The position numbers and the translations under genes were made by a program. The notes under the pieces were generated by a model. That model was not told where the DNA came from and ran no database searches. It was given only the letters and a program-made list of their open reading frames with translations. This document shows, in pieces, positions 41,042 to 50,752 of a DNA stretch of 64,000 bases. The stretch spans positions 62,001-126,000 of the forward strand of contig CAMUZR010000001.1 of assembly GCA_947165255.1 (NCBI GenBank), written 5' to 3'. Origin of the DNA: an uncultured Bacteroidales bacterium (lineage in GTDB: Bacteria > Bacteroidota > Bacteroidia > Bacteroidales > P3). Numbering within the stretch: position 1 is the stretch's first letter; each line of letters opens with the position of its first letter.

Positions 41042-42484
41042 ATGGTAACATTCATTATAGCTATTGTATTGTTGCTCTTGGGCTATTTCGTATACTCCAA
41101 GTTCATTGAACGTATGATTGAGGTGGATCCGAAACGCACTACTCCGGCCGTGAGCCATCCCGACGGGGTGGACTATGTGCCGATGAAGCCTTGGCGGATA
41201 TACCTTATTCAGTTCCTTAACATTGCAGGTGTGGGGCCTATCTGCGGCGCTATTATGGGCGCACAGTTCGGCACTGCCTCGTTCCTCTGGATTGTGTTCG
41301 GCAGTATTTTTGCCGGCGCGGTGCACGATTTTATCGCCGGCTTTATCTCCATCCGCATGGACGGGGCTTCGCTGCCTGAAATCCACGGCGCCTATCTGGG
41401 CAAGACGATGAAGACGGTCATGCGCGTTTTCACTATCCTGCTGATGATTCTGGTGGGAGCCGTGTTTGTCAATACGCCCGCGGTGTTGCTCAACGCTAAT
41501 TTCACTCCCGGATGGAACATTTTTATCTGGGTGGTTATTATCTTCGCTTATTATCTGATTGCCACGCTGCTGCCTATTGACAAGCTGATAGGAAAGATTT
41601 ATCCGGTCTTTGGCGTTCTGCTGTTGGCCATGGCCGTGGCCATTGTGGTGGCCTTTGCGGTGTACAATCCGCATATTCCCGAGGTGTGGGAAGGCTTGCA
41701 GAACCGTCACCCCGATGCGGCCCACAATCCTATCTTCCCCATGATGTTCATCAGCATTGCCTGCGGTGCCATAAGCGGTTTCCATGCCACACAGTCGCCC
41801 CTGATGGCTCGGTGTATGACGAATGAAAAGCAGGCGCGCCCGGTGTTTTATGGCTCGATGATTACCGAGGGCGTGGTTGCCCTTATCTGGGCCGCTGCCG
41901 CCACCTATTTCTTCGGACCCGAAAGCCCTGTCGAGACCGACGGCCTGGGTGGCCCCGCAATGGTGAGCGCCATTGCTAACACATGGTTTCCCAAGGCGAT
42001 TGCGGTCGTTACCGTGCTGGGCGTTATTTCGGCTGCCATCACTTCGGGCGACACGGCCTTGCGCTCGGCTCGCCTGATTGTGGCCGACTTTATGCACTAT
42101 AATCAGAAGCCTATCAAGAACCGTCTCTTTGTGGCCGTTCCCATCTTCGCCGTCACGGCTGCCATATTGGTTTATTCGCTCTTGGATGCCAAGGGGTTCG
42201 ATGTGATATGGCGCTATTTTGCCTGGAGCAACCAGGTGCTGGCCACCGTTACGCTCTGGACGATTGCGGTTTTCCTTTTCCTGAAAAAGAAGCCGTATGT
42301 CATTGCCCTCGTTCCGGCTGTTTTTATGACGATGGTCACCGGGTGCTTCCTCTTCGTGGCCGAGAAAGAAGGCCTCGGCACCCTGTTGCCCCACTGGCTC
42401 GGATATACCATCGGCGCGGTCATCACGTTGGTGGTGACGTATGTCTTTTTTGCCGCTATGCGCAAGGCGCGGAAGAAGCAGTAG
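41042..42484 (+). CDS. cstA: CstA-family carbon starvation / peptide transporter
   Basis: 480 residues with about twelve hydrophobic segments. Family signatures are VDYVPMKPWRIYLIQFLNIA, GVGPICGAIMGAQFGTASFL, GAVHDFIAGFISIRMDGAS and FISIACGAISGFHATQSPLM. It is shorter than E. coli CstA (about 700 residues), as are most Bacteroidetes members, and lacks the long C-terminal extension. CstA proteins import peptides or pyruvate in nutrient limitation; which substrate applies here is not visible. It lies in the inner membrane and has its own promoter. Confidence 0.9.
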   Translation: MVTFIIAIVLLLLGYFVYSKFIERMIEVDPKRTTPAVSHPDGVDYVPMKPWRIYLIQFLNIAGVGPICGAIMGAQFGTASFLWIVFGSIFAGAVHDFIAGFISIRMDGASLPEIHGAYLGKTMKTVMRVFTILLMILVGAVFVNTPAVLLNANFTPGWNIFIWVVIIFAYYLIATLLPIDKLIGKIYPVFGVLLLAMAVAIVVAFAVYNPHIPEVWEGLQNRHPDAAHNPIFPMMFISIACGAISGFHATQSPLMARCMTNEKQARPVFYGSMITEGVVALIWAAAATYFFGPESPVETDGLGGPAMVSAIANTWFPKAIAVVTVLGVISAAITSGDTALRSARLIVADFMHYNQKPIKNRLFVAVPIFAVTAAILVYSLLDAKGFDVIWRYFAWSNQVLATVTLWTIAVFLFLKKKPYVIALVPAVFMTMVTGCFLFVAEKEGLGTLLPHWLGYTIGAVITLVVTYVFFAAMRKARKKQ

Positions 42485-42575
42485 TGGGTTCTGGGCAAAA
42501 AAAAAATTCGGTTGAGTACAATAATAAATTATTTATTGCGTTATCACAAGTTAGAAATATAATATACTCTTATCA

Positions 42576-43406
42576 ATGAAGACAAGAATTCTCACTTTAG
42601 CACTCATGGTCCTCGTGGCAGGCTCGGCTTTTGCAGGCAACGGTCCCCGCAAATCTTCCCGTCAGGAAATGGGTATTAACGGCAATGCCGTTTACGTGAT
42701 TGAATACACTTACGACCTCCACGGCGGTCGCAACGGCGGTCGACAGCTTATCTGCATAGACTCCATCACTTTCGACAAACGTGGCAATTTCCAAGACAAA
42801 TATCGCACCAAGGGTGGCGAATACACTTGGTATTCATACTATTTCGACGTGCACGGCTATGCCCTGGGCTGGAACGAGTACAACCGCGCAAAGCAACTCA
42901 CCGGCCGCACCGCCTACCTTAACGACAAGAACGGCAACCGTATCGAGCGCAAGGTCTTTATGGGCGATCACATGACCAAGAAGGAAACTTCCCGCTATGA
43001 GAATAACCGCCTGGTGGAGGAGCAGAGCTTTGCCCCCGACGGCACCATGACCGAGAAACGTGTGTATAAGTACGACGCGGCAGGCAACAACACCGAGATG
43101 GAGTTCTACGACCGCGACGGCGAGCTGATGCAGCGCTATCTGTACAAGTACGACAGCCACGGCAACCGCATCGAGTGGCGTTTTTACGATGCCGACGACT
43201 TCTTGGTGGCGCTGACTACTTACTACTACGACGACCACGACAACCTCATCGAGCTTTCCTCGTTCAACTACGACGAGCACCTCAACTGGAAACACAGCTA
43301 TGTGTTTGAGTACGACGAGGACGACAACTGGGTACGCCAGACTATCTATCGCAACAATGTGGCCTATCAGGTCATCGAGCGTGAAATCGCATTCCCCGTT
43401 TATTAA
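42576..43406 (+). CDS. Secreted protein with YD/RHS-like tyrosine repeats
   Basis: 276 residues with a signal peptide (cleaved after GSAFA). From about residue 45 the sequence consists of eight or nine short repeats with a tyrosine and an aromatic-Asp turn, such as RVYKYDAAGNNTEMEFYDRD, YLYKYDSHGNRIEWRFYDAD and TTYYYDDHDNLIELSSFNYD. These resemble YD/RHS repeats, which form extended beta sheets, but there is no toxin domain. It is probably a periplasmic or surface protein of unknown function. The gene before is cstA (91 bp gap) and the gene after encodes a SIMPL-domain protein. Confidence 0.75.
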   Translation: MKTRILTLALMVLVAGSAFAGNGPRKSSRQEMGINGNAVYVIEYTYDLHGGRNGGRQLICIDSITFDKRGNFQDKYRTKGGEYTWYSYYFDVHGYALGWNEYNRAKQLTGRTAYLNDKNGNRIERKVFMGDHMTKKETSRYENNRLVEEQSFAPDGTMTEKRVYKYDAAGNNTEMEFYDRDGELMQRYLYKYDSHGNRIEWRFYDADDFLVALTTYYYDDHDNLIELSSFNYDEHLNWKHSYVFEYDEDDNWVRQTIYRNNVAYQVIEREIAFPVY

Positions 43407-43501
43407 TCGTAAGAAATAATCAAGGTTGATGCAACCTGTGGACAGCGTTCCCGGTTGCATCTATTTGTTTGAATTCCTTAACCCACTAATTTATAATTGC
43501 T

Positions 43502-44245
43502 ATGAAGAAAACTTCCCTCGTTTATGCTGTTACCATCTTCAGCGTGGCCATGGTTGTGGCCGTGTGGCTGGGTGGCAAGTGGTTCAATCAGGCTCGCGGA
43601 CATGCCAAGACGGTTTCGGTAGTAGGCATGGCCGAGCGTGATTTCGACTCCGATCTGATAGTTTGGGACATTAGCTACAATGTACTTGACATGAGCATCA
43701 CCAATGGCTATTCCGAACTGAAAGAAATGACCCAGGTAGTAAAGAAGTACCTTGCAGAGCAAGGCATTAAAGAGAGCGAGATGGACTTTAAGGCCATTTC
43801 TAACTACAAGGAAACGGACTATGTTTACAACCGCGAAACTCAGACTTCTCAAAATATCTTCCGTGGCTATCGTCTCACCCAGCGTGTGCGTATTGAGAGC
43901 CACGACGTAGAGGCGGTTGAAAAAGTCCAACGCCAGATTTCAGAACTTATGGACCGCGGTATCAATATCGAGGATAATGACTTGGCCTATTACTACACCA
44001 AACTCTCCGACCTGAAAATAGAAATGCTTGCCGAGGCCACCTCCAACGCACGAGAGCGCGCCAAGACCATCGCCAAGAGCGCAGGCTCCCGTTTGGGCGG
44101 TCTGCAGACTGCCAATATGGGCGTTTTCCAGATTACGGCTCCCAATTCTTCTGACGAGGACTACTCCTGGGGCGGCACCTTCAACACCAGTTCCAAGAAA
44201 AAGCGCGCTAGCATAAATATGCGACTGACTTACTATGTGAAATAA
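43502..44245 (+). CDS. SIMPL-domain protein (DUF541)
   Basis: 247 residues. A single N-terminal hydrophobic segment (VYAVTIFSVAMVVAVWLGGK) acts as an uncleaved membrane anchor. The SIMPL domain fills the rest: VSVVGMAERDFDSDLIVWDI, ISELMDRGINIEDNDLAYYY, EATSNARERAKTIAKSAGSR and INMRLTYYVK. Members (BP26/OMP28, YggE) lie in the periplasm and form ring or channel-like oligomers; the molecular role is not settled. It stands between the YD-like gene and a terminator. Confidence 0.88.
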   Translation: MKKTSLVYAVTIFSVAMVVAVWLGGKWFNQARGHAKTVSVVGMAERDFDSDLIVWDISYNVLDMSITNGYSELKEMTQVVKKYLAEQGIKESEMDFKAISNYKETDYVYNRETQTSQNIFRGYRLTQRVRIESHDVEAVEKVQRQISELMDRGINIEDNDLAYYYTKLSDLKIEMLAEATSNARERAKTIAKSAGSRLGGLQTANMGVFQITAPNSSDEDYSWGGTFNTSSKKKRASINMRLTYYVK

Positions 44246-44270
44246 TAAGAAATTAATGGTTTCTTTTGAA

Positions 44271-44300
44271 GACGTGATTCCCGTATCACGTCTTTTTTTT
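44271..44300 (+). terminator. Terminator after the SIMPL gene
   Basis: GACGTGAT / ATCACGTC stem with T8 tail, only 10 bases before the next start codon. Confidence 0.85.
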
Positions 44301-44310
44301 CAAACTCGAC

Positions 44311-45894
44311 ATGAAAAAACATTTGCTCCGCCTGTTTCTGCTCTCGGCATTACTATTTTTCGTGCCGACAGTCCATGCCCAATTCCATGTGGAAAAGGAC
44401 GACATTGTCATTCTTTTCGAAAACGATGTCCACGGAGCCATTGAGGGCTACCCCTTTTTGGCAGAGATGCAAGATTTGTTTAAGCAGCAGAGTCCATATA
44501 TCGTCACCATCTCCTGCGGCGACTTCCTTTCCGGAACATCACTGGGCTCCTATTCGCAAGGCGGCTATATCGTTCGGATAATGAATGCAGTGGGCTACGA
44601 CTTCTACACTGTGGGCAACCACGAGTTCGACTATGGCATTCCCATACTCAAACAACGTGTTTCGCAACTGCAGGCTCAGCCCCTCTGCTGCAATTTCTCG
44701 GAGATAGGCTCGGGCGCAAACCTTTTTCCCAGCTATGACCTCCGCACTTTTGGCGACAAAAGGGTGGCCTTCATCGGCATCACCACCCCCCACGTCCCCA
44801 CCACCAGCACTCCCGCCTACTTTCAAGACACGGCTGGCCGCTGGCTCTACTCTTTCCATGCCTCCCATCTCGATTCCCTGCTGCAGGCCAGTGTGAATGA
44901 AGTGAGGGCATTAGGAGCCGACTATGTGGTGCTCATAGCCCATGTCGGCGAAATCGATTTGCCGCACCTTGTATCTCAAACCACCGGCATCGACCTGGTT
45001 CTCGACGGGCACTCACATTCCGTCCTGCCCCATACCCTTCTGCACAATCGCGACAGTCTGCCAGTCCTCTGGACCTCCACCGGCACCAAGTTCCAGCACA
45101 TCGGACAAGCCGTCATCAGTTCGCGCGGGGCCATCTATAGCGACCTCATCCGTGTGAAGGAACTCACCTCCCGAAATGCTGCCGTCGCCGACACCCTACA
45201 GGCCATCTTGCGCGACTATGCAGCCGTGGGCGGCCGCAGGGTGGGCACCTCCACAGGCGAACTAACCCGTAACAGCACCGACCAAAAATTTCTCGACTCC
45301 CCCTTGGGCAACCTCTGTGCCGATGCCTGCCGGCAACTAACAGGGGCGCAGGTGGGTCTCATCAACCGAGGGGGCATCCGCGCCGACCTCCATTCGGGCG
45401 ACCTTACTTTTGACAATCTCTACTCCGTGCTGCCGTTCGACAACCAGACGGTACTGGTAGAAGTGAGCGGACAGTGCCTGCTCGACGCCCTTGAAATGGG
45501 CGCGCGCCGATGGCCCAAGCTCGACGGCGGCTTTCTGCAGGTGTCCGGCATCACCTACGAGGTAGACCCCTCAGTCCCCACCTCCGTCGTGCTGGACGGC
45601 AACGGCATCTTCCGGCAGGTGGCAGGCCTGCGGAGGGTGCGTAACGTAAAGGTTTGGAATGCAAAAACCAATCGTTACGAGCCCCTTCGCCCCCATCGCC
45701 GCTACACCCTGGGCGGATGCGAATATTTCCTGCTCCATCACGGCGACGGTCACAATTTCTACGATGCCATAGTACTCCAGCCTGCCATGGGGATAGATGT
45801 GCAAGTCCTAGAAAAATTTCTCACCGAAAACCTTCGGGGAACCATTGGCTCCCAGTATCTTAAATCGCAAGGGCGCATTGCGATCCACCGCTAG
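44311..45894 (+). CDS. Periplasmic 5'-nucleotidase / 2',3'-cyclic phosphodiesterase (UshA-like)
   Basis: 527 residues with a signal peptide (cleaved after VHAQ). The metallophosphatase domain (about 25-290) has ILFENDVHGAIEG, SCGDFLSGTSLGS, TVGNHEFDYGIP (the GNHE motif), LIAHVGE and LDGHSHSVLP. The C-terminal 5'-nucleotidase domain (about 310-515) has GNLCADACRQLTGAQVGLIN, RGGIRADLHSGDL and FDNQTVLVEVSGQCLLD. The enzyme removes phosphate from extracellular nucleotides in the periplasm. The next gene is a nucleoside transporter, a natural partner for uptake of the product. Confidence 0.93.
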   Translation: MKKHLLRLFLLSALLFFVPTVHAQFHVEKDDIVILFENDVHGAIEGYPFLAEMQDLFKQQSPYIVTISCGDFLSGTSLGSYSQGGYIVRIMNAVGYDFYTVGNHEFDYGIPILKQRVSQLQAQPLCCNFSEIGSGANLFPSYDLRTFGDKRVAFIGITTPHVPTTSTPAYFQDTAGRWLYSFHASHLDSLLQASVNEVRALGADYVVLIAHVGEIDLPHLVSQTTGIDLVLDGHSHSVLPHTLLHNRDSLPVLWTSTGTKFQHIGQAVISSRGAIYSDLIRVKELTSRNAAVADTLQAILRDYAAVGGRRVGTSTGELTRNSTDQKFLDSPLGNLCADACRQLTGAQVGLINRGGIRADLHSGDLTFDNLYSVLPFDNQTVLVEVSGQCLLDALEMGARRWPKLDGGFLQVSGITYEVDPSVPTSVVLDGNGIFRQVAGLRRVRNVKVWNAKTNRYEPLRPHRRYTLGGCEYFLLHHGDGHNFYDAIVLQPAMGIDVQVLEKFLTENLRGTIGSQYLKSQGRIAIHR

Positions 45895-45976
45895 TGCCAT
45901 TTCCCATTTCTGGCAGCTCCGCTAAGTTAAATTGTTAAATCGGCGGTGGCGATTTTGCTGATTAGGAAATAATTCG

Positions 45977-45984
45977 TACTTTTG
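45977..45984 (+). promoter_or_regulatory. -7 promoter element (TACTTTTG) for the nucleoside transporter
   Basis: Exact TAnnTTTG match; it overlaps a longer in-frame start at 45982, so ATG 46021 is used for the transporter. Confidence 0.55.
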
Positions 45985-46020
45985 CATTTTATTAAATATA
46001 ATAAATATAAGGGTAATGGT

Positions 46021-47298
46021 ATGAATATCAAACTGCGTCTTATCATTATGAATTTTCTTGAATTCGCCGTGTGGGGAGCATATCTCACCTCCATGGGCGG
46101 ATTTCTCTACGGTGCCGGTCTGGCCGACAAAATATGGCTTTTCTTTGCAGTCCAAGGCATTGTCTCAATTTTCATGCCGGCCCTCATGGGCATTGTGGCC
46201 GACAAATGGATCCAAGCGCAAAAGGTTCTCTCCCTCTCTCATGGCATCGCCGGGCTCTTCATGATCGGTGCGGGTGTTTACGCCATGATGAATGCCGGGC
46301 ACATCCAGTTTGCCCCCTTCTTTGCGCTCTACACCGTCAGCGTGGCCTTTTTCATGCCCACCATCGCCATTGCCAATTCGGTTGCCTATACCGGGCTCGA
46401 CGTGGCCGGGCTCGACTCCGTCAAGCATTTCCCTCCCATTCGCGTGTTTGGCACCATAGGCTTCATCTGCTGCATGCTGGCAGTCAACTTTATCAAGAAT
46501 GGCCAAGGAGTTCAGTTCCAACATTCTCACGAACAATTTCTCCTTTCGGGTGCGCTCAGTCTCGTACTCTGTGTCTACGCCCTCACCCTCACCCCCTGTC
46601 CCTGCCTAGGCAAGGACAAACCCTCCAAATCCTTTGCCGAAGCCTCGGGCCTCAGCGCCTTCCGACTGTTCAAAGAACCCAAATTCGCCATCTTCTTCCT
46701 CTTCTCCATGTTCCTAGGTGCCTCCCTGCAGGTCACCAACGGCTATGCCAACACCTTCATCACCCACTTCAGCGACGTGCCCGAATATGCCGACACCTGG
46801 GGAGCGCACAATGCCAACGCCCTTATCTCTCTGAGCCAGCTTTCTGAAACCCTTTGCATCCTGCTCATCCCCTTTTTCCTTCGCCGCTTTGGCATCAAGA
46901 AAGTCATGCTCATCTCCATGGTAGCATGGGTGCTCCGTTTCGGACTCTTCGGCCTGGGCGACACTGGCAGCGGCGTGTGGATGCTCATTCTCAGCTGCAT
47001 CGTCTACGGCGTCGCCTTCGATTTCTTCAACATCTCAGGCTCACTTTATGTCGAGTACACCACCTCCGACGACATCCGTTCCTCGGCCCAGGGGCTCTTC
47101 ATGCTCATGACCAATGGCCTGGGCGCCACCCTCGGCACCTGGGCAGCGGGCAAAGTGGTCAACCACTTCGTGGTTTTCGCCCCCAACCCCGATTGGAGTG
47201 CCGCATGGTATGTCTTTGCGGGCTATGCCTTAGTCGTGGCCATCCTTTTTGCCATCTGCTTCCGGGACGAGAAATTCCCCGAAACCAACAAACGGTAA
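46021..47298 (+). CDS. Major facilitator nucleoside:H+ symporter (NupG/XapB-like)
   Basis: 425 residues with twelve predicted membrane helices. The start MNIKLRLIIMNFLEFAVWGA with YLTSMGGFLY, then FMPALMGIVADKWIQAQKVL and HFPPIRVFGTIGFICCMLAV, are typical of the nucleoside:H+ symporter group of the MFS (NHS family). The second half has ISLSQLSETLCILLIPFFLR and FDFFNISGSLYVEYTTSDDI. It imports nucleosides across the inner membrane; the 5'-nucleotidase encoded just upstream would supply them. It is followed after 55 bp by a TonB receptor. Confidence 0.9.
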   Translation: MNIKLRLIIMNFLEFAVWGAYLTSMGGFLYGAGLADKIWLFFAVQGIVSIFMPALMGIVADKWIQAQKVLSLSHGIAGLFMIGAGVYAMMNAGHIQFAPFFALYTVSVAFFMPTIAIANSVAYTGLDVAGLDSVKHFPPIRVFGTIGFICCMLAVNFIKNGQGVQFQHSHEQFLLSGALSLVLCVYALTLTPCPCLGKDKPSKSFAEASGLSAFRLFKEPKFAIFFLFSMFLGASLQVTNGYANTFITHFSDVPEYADTWGAHNANALISLSQLSETLCILLIPFFLRRFGIKKVMLISMVAWVLRFGLFGLGDTGSGVWMLILSCIVYGVAFDFFNISGSLYVEYTTSDDIRSSAQGLFMLMTNGLGATLGTWAAGKVVNHFVVFAPNPDWSAAWYVFAGYALVVAILFAICFRDEKFPETNKR

Positions 47299-47353
47299 AC
47301 CCTCCACCAGAAACGTTTAATTCATCCATTTATAAACCCAAAAATCTTTTATT

Positions 47354-50300
47354 ATGAGTAAAACAATCAAAAGTTTTGTAGTTGTCCTCATCAGCCTGCT
47401 GTTTGCAACCACAGCCATGGCCCAGTCGACAACCTCATCCATTGCCGGTCACGTCACCGATGCCAATGGCCCAGTCCAGGATGCCATGATTTCGGCCATC
47501 TACACCCCCACGGGTCTGGTCTATCATGCCTTCACCAACCGTGACGGTTCCTACCGTATCAACGGCGTCGTCGCCGGTGGTCCCTACACCATCAAGGTCG
47601 AAATGATGGGCCATCAGACCCTTCTGGTCAAGGACATCAAAGCCCCCTTGGCCTCTACGGTCATCGTCAACCCCGTCCTCAAAATCGAGGCCAACACCCT
47701 CGAAGAGGTCGTCGTCTCGGCCGAAGCTGCCAACAGCAACATGAGTATCGAGAATGCCGGTGCTGGCACCTACATTGGCTCCCAAACCATTGAAAAACTG
47801 CCCACCACCAGCCGTACCATGAACGACATCATGAAACTCACTCCCCAGGCCTCTGTCGTAGGCGGTGGCTTTGCAGCCGGTGGCGGCAACTATCGTGGCT
47901 CCACCGTGACCGTCGACGGTGCCTCCTTCAACAACGCCTTTGGCATTGGCTCCAACCTGCCTGCCGGTGGCAGCCCCATCTCCATCGATGCCATCGACCA
48001 GATTTCCATCAACCTCACCCCCTTCGACGTCCGTCAGAGCGGTTTTCAGGGCGGCGCCATCAACGTAGTTACCAAACACGGTAGCAACGACTGGCATGCC
48101 TCCGTCTACGACTACTATACCAGCAATGCCCTTCGCGGCATCAAAGTCGGCGACGATTCCCTCACCAACAGCCAGTTCTTAAACAACGTCATGGGTCTCA
48201 CCTTCAGCGGCCCCATCATCAAGGACAAACTCTTCTTCTTCCTCAACGCCGAGTATGAAATCGACAACGTCCCCGGCTCCACCGCCGTTGCCCAAGATAC
48301 CGAAGACCCCAACTGGGCGACCGGTTCGAGTGTCCATCGCCCCACTGTCGCCCGTATGGACGAGATTGCCTCCTTCTTGAAAGAGAAATATGGCTACGAC
48401 CCCGGCCCCTATCAGAACTACTCCCTCAGCACCCCCGACTATAAAGTGCTGGCCCGTTTAGACTGGAACATCAATGCCAACAACAACTTCAACATCCGTT
48501 TCAGCCATACCCATTCCCACACCTCCAACCAGCCCTCTTCGTCCATGAGCCCCATCGGTGGCACCAACACCACCTTCAACATTGGCGGCACCGACTATAC
48601 CGTCAACCGCAACAGCCAAGGCCGTCAGTCCGACTACACCCTCTACTTCAAGTCGGCCCGCTACTACCAAGAGCAGAACTTCACCTCCTTGGCAGCCGAG
48701 CTGAACAGCCGTATCTTCGGCGGCAAGGGAACCAATGCCCTCCGTGCCACCTGGTCCTATCAGAACGAGCCCCGCTCCTTCGACGGCAACCTCTTCCCCA
48801 CGGTCGACATTCTTGAGCCCTACACCGATGCCAACGGCGCCACCCAGTATGCCTTCTACACCACCTTCGGCATCGACCCCTTCACCTACAATAATACCCG
48901 CCGTGTAAGCACCATCAACGTCACCGACGAGGTTACCTACACCACTGGCATCCACAACCTCATCGGCGGTCTGCAGTACGAGTCCAACAGCGCTGTCAAC
49001 GGCTTTATGCAGGGCGGCGCCGGCTGGTACATCTTCGACTCCTGGGAGACCTTCAAGAACGGAGGCATGCCCCTCTCGATGATGATAACCCATGCCAACC
49101 TCGACGACCCCACCGCTATGGTCTACCCCACCTTCAACTACAACCAGGCTTCGCTCTATGCACAGGACGAAATGGAATTCAGCCGCTATTTCAAACTCAC
49201 TGCCGGTCTGCGTTTGGAAATGCCTTTCGTAAGCTTCCCCAACAACAACCTCAACAAAGAGTTTGCCTCCATTGCTGCCAATAATCCCAACAGCACCTTT
49301 GCCGGCCTCAGCACCGAAGACCTCCCAACCCTCACCGTCAACATCTCGCCCCGCTTAGGCTTCAACTGGGATGTCACCAAAAACCGCAATGTGGTGCTCC
49401 GTGGCGGTACCGGCCTCTTCACCGGCCGCATCCCCAACGTCTGGTTGGTCAGTGCCGCTGGCAATGCCAATGTGTTGCAGTATCAGTATATTGCTAACCT
49501 GCAAACCGGTCAGCCCGTCTTCCCCTTTGCAGCCGACCGCTCCGAAATCATCAACAGCATCTATGCCGGCAATGCTTTCCACCAGCAGGACCTCACCGCT
49601 CCCACTGGCACCACCATTCTGGCCAAAGACCTCCGTATGCCCACCAGCTGGAAGACCTCCATGGCCGTCGACGCCAAACTGCCCTTCGGCATCAAGGGAA
49701 CCTTGGAAGGCATCTACTCCTATAATTTCAACGAAGTCGTAGCCTCCACCCTCGGCTACACCTCCGACGGCAAAGTGCAGCTCCCCGGCGAACCCGAGGA
49801 ACGCACCGTCTACGCTAGCGAAAATATCCGCAACAGCGCCAACGGCAAAATGGGTGGTTATTACCTCCACAATGCCAAGAACCTGCACGGCCAGTACTAT
49901 TCAATTACTGCCCAATTGAGCAAGAATTTCATCTGGGGTCTCGACCTCATGGCTGCCTACACCCGTAGCTTCAGCATGTCCGCCACCGATGGCGTCGGCG
50001 ACCAGGTGTACAACATTGCACAAATCAGCAACCGCAATGGCGACAACAGACCCGAACTCGGCTATTCCTACTATGTCACCCCCAACCGTATTATTGCTAG
50101 CGCTGGCTACACCATCTACGAGGGCGTCCACACTGCCACCAAGCTGGGCCTCTTCTACGAAGGCTACAATGTGGGCTATGTGGGTTCCTACAACCAGTCC
50201 CGCTACTCCTACCTCATGACCACCGACCAGAACACCGGCATCAACACCGCCCAACTCATCTACATCCCCACCGCCGACGAACTGGCCAACATGCCCTTCA

Positions 50301-50668
50301 GCAGCGACGAGAACCGCGCCGCCTTCGAGCAGTTCATCAGCAACGACGCTTATCTCAGCGCCCACCGTGGCGAGTACAGCAAACGCAACGGTGCTGTGGC
50401 TCCCTGGCTCAACCGCGTCAACTTCAAAATCGATCAGGAGTTCTACTTCAACGTGGCCGGCCGTGCCACCACGCTCCAAATCGGTGCCGACGTCAACAAC
50501 CTTCTCAACATGTTCAACAGCAACTGGGGTTGCTACCAGCAGCTCAACAGCGAAACCATCCTCAACTACAAGAATGGCGCCTACACTTTCAGCGAGCCCA
50601 ACTGGCATAAGTACAGCAACTTCTATTCCACTTGGAATGTCCTGCTGCATGTCCGTTACAACTTCTAA
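47354..50668 (+). CDS. Oar-like TonB-dependent outer-membrane receptor
   Basis: 1104 residues: signal peptide (residues 1-24, ending TAMAQ), CarboxypepD_reg-like domain at about 28-115 (SIAGHVTDANGPVQDAMISA), plug domain at about 115-240 (LEEVVVSAEAANSNMSIENA, PTTSRTMNDIMKLTPQASVV, TVDGASFNNAFGIGSNLP) and a 22-strand type barrel to the end, closing with the terminal aromatic HVRYNF. There is no SusD partner, which with the plug sequence points to the Oar class. The substrate is unknown; position after a nucleoside transporter would allow a role in nucleoside or nucleotide passage, but no sequence feature shows that. Confidence 0.92.
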   Translation: MSKTIKSFVVVLISLLFATTAMAQSTTSSIAGHVTDANGPVQDAMISAIYTPTGLVYHAFTNRDGSYRINGVVAGGPYTIKVEMMGHQTLLVKDIKAPLASTVIVNPVLKIEANTLEEVVVSAEAANSNMSIENAGAGTYIGSQTIEKLPTTSRTMNDIMKLTPQASVVGGGFAAGGGNYRGSTVTVDGASFNNAFGIGSNLPAGGSPISIDAIDQISINLTPFDVRQSGFQGGAINVVTKHGSNDWHASVYDYYTSNALRGIKVGDDSLTNSQFLNNVMGLTFSGPIIKDKLFFFLNAEYEIDNVPGSTAVAQDTEDPNWATGSSVHRPTVARMDEIASFLKEKYGYDPGPYQNYSLSTPDYKVLARLDWNINANNNFNIRFSHTHSHTSNQPSSSMSPIGGTNTTFNIGGTDYTVNRNSQGRQSDYTLYFKSARYYQEQNFTSLAAELNSRIFGGKGTNALRATWSYQNEPRSFDGNLFPTVDILEPYTDANGATQYAFYTTFGIDPFTYNNTRRVSTINVTDEVTYTTGIHNLIGGLQYESNSAVNGFMQGGAGWYIFDSWETFKNGGMPLSMMITHANLDDPTAMVYPTFNYNQASLYAQDEMEFSRYFKLTAGLRLEMPFVSFPNNNLNKEFASIAANNPNSTFAGLSTEDLPTLTVNISPRLGFNWDVTKNRNVVLRGGTGLFTGRIPNVWLVSAAGNANVLQYQYIANLQTGQPVFPFAADRSEIINSIYAGNAFHQQDLTAPTGTTILAKDLRMPTSWKTSMAVDAKLPFGIKGTLEGIYSYNFNEVVASTLGYTSDGKVQLPGEPEERTVYASENIRNSANGKMGGYYLHNAKNLHGQYYSITAQLSKNFIWGLDLMAAYTRSFSMSATDGVGDQVYNIAQISNRNGDNRPELGYSYYVTPNRIIASAGYTIYEGVHTATKLGLFYEGYNVGYVGSYNQSRYSYLMTTDQNTGINTAQLIYIPTADELANMPFSSDENRAAFEQFISNDAYLSAHRGEYSKRNGAVAPWLNRVNFKIDQEFYFNVAGRATTLQIGADVNNLLNMFNSNWGCYQQLNSETILNYKNGAYTFSEPNWHKYSNFYSTWNVLLHVRYNF

Positions 50669-50718
50669 GGTGGGTTAATCCCAGCGACTCGCTTGGGACC
50701 GACCTACCCTAATCCTTC

Positions 50719-50752
50719 AACCCTGGCAGCCAGCGGCTGCCAGGGTTTTTTG
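50719..50752 (+). terminator. Terminator of the TonB receptor gene
   Basis: Perfect stem AACCCTGGCAGCC / GGCTGCCAGGGTT with a 3-base loop and T6 tail. Confidence 0.9.
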
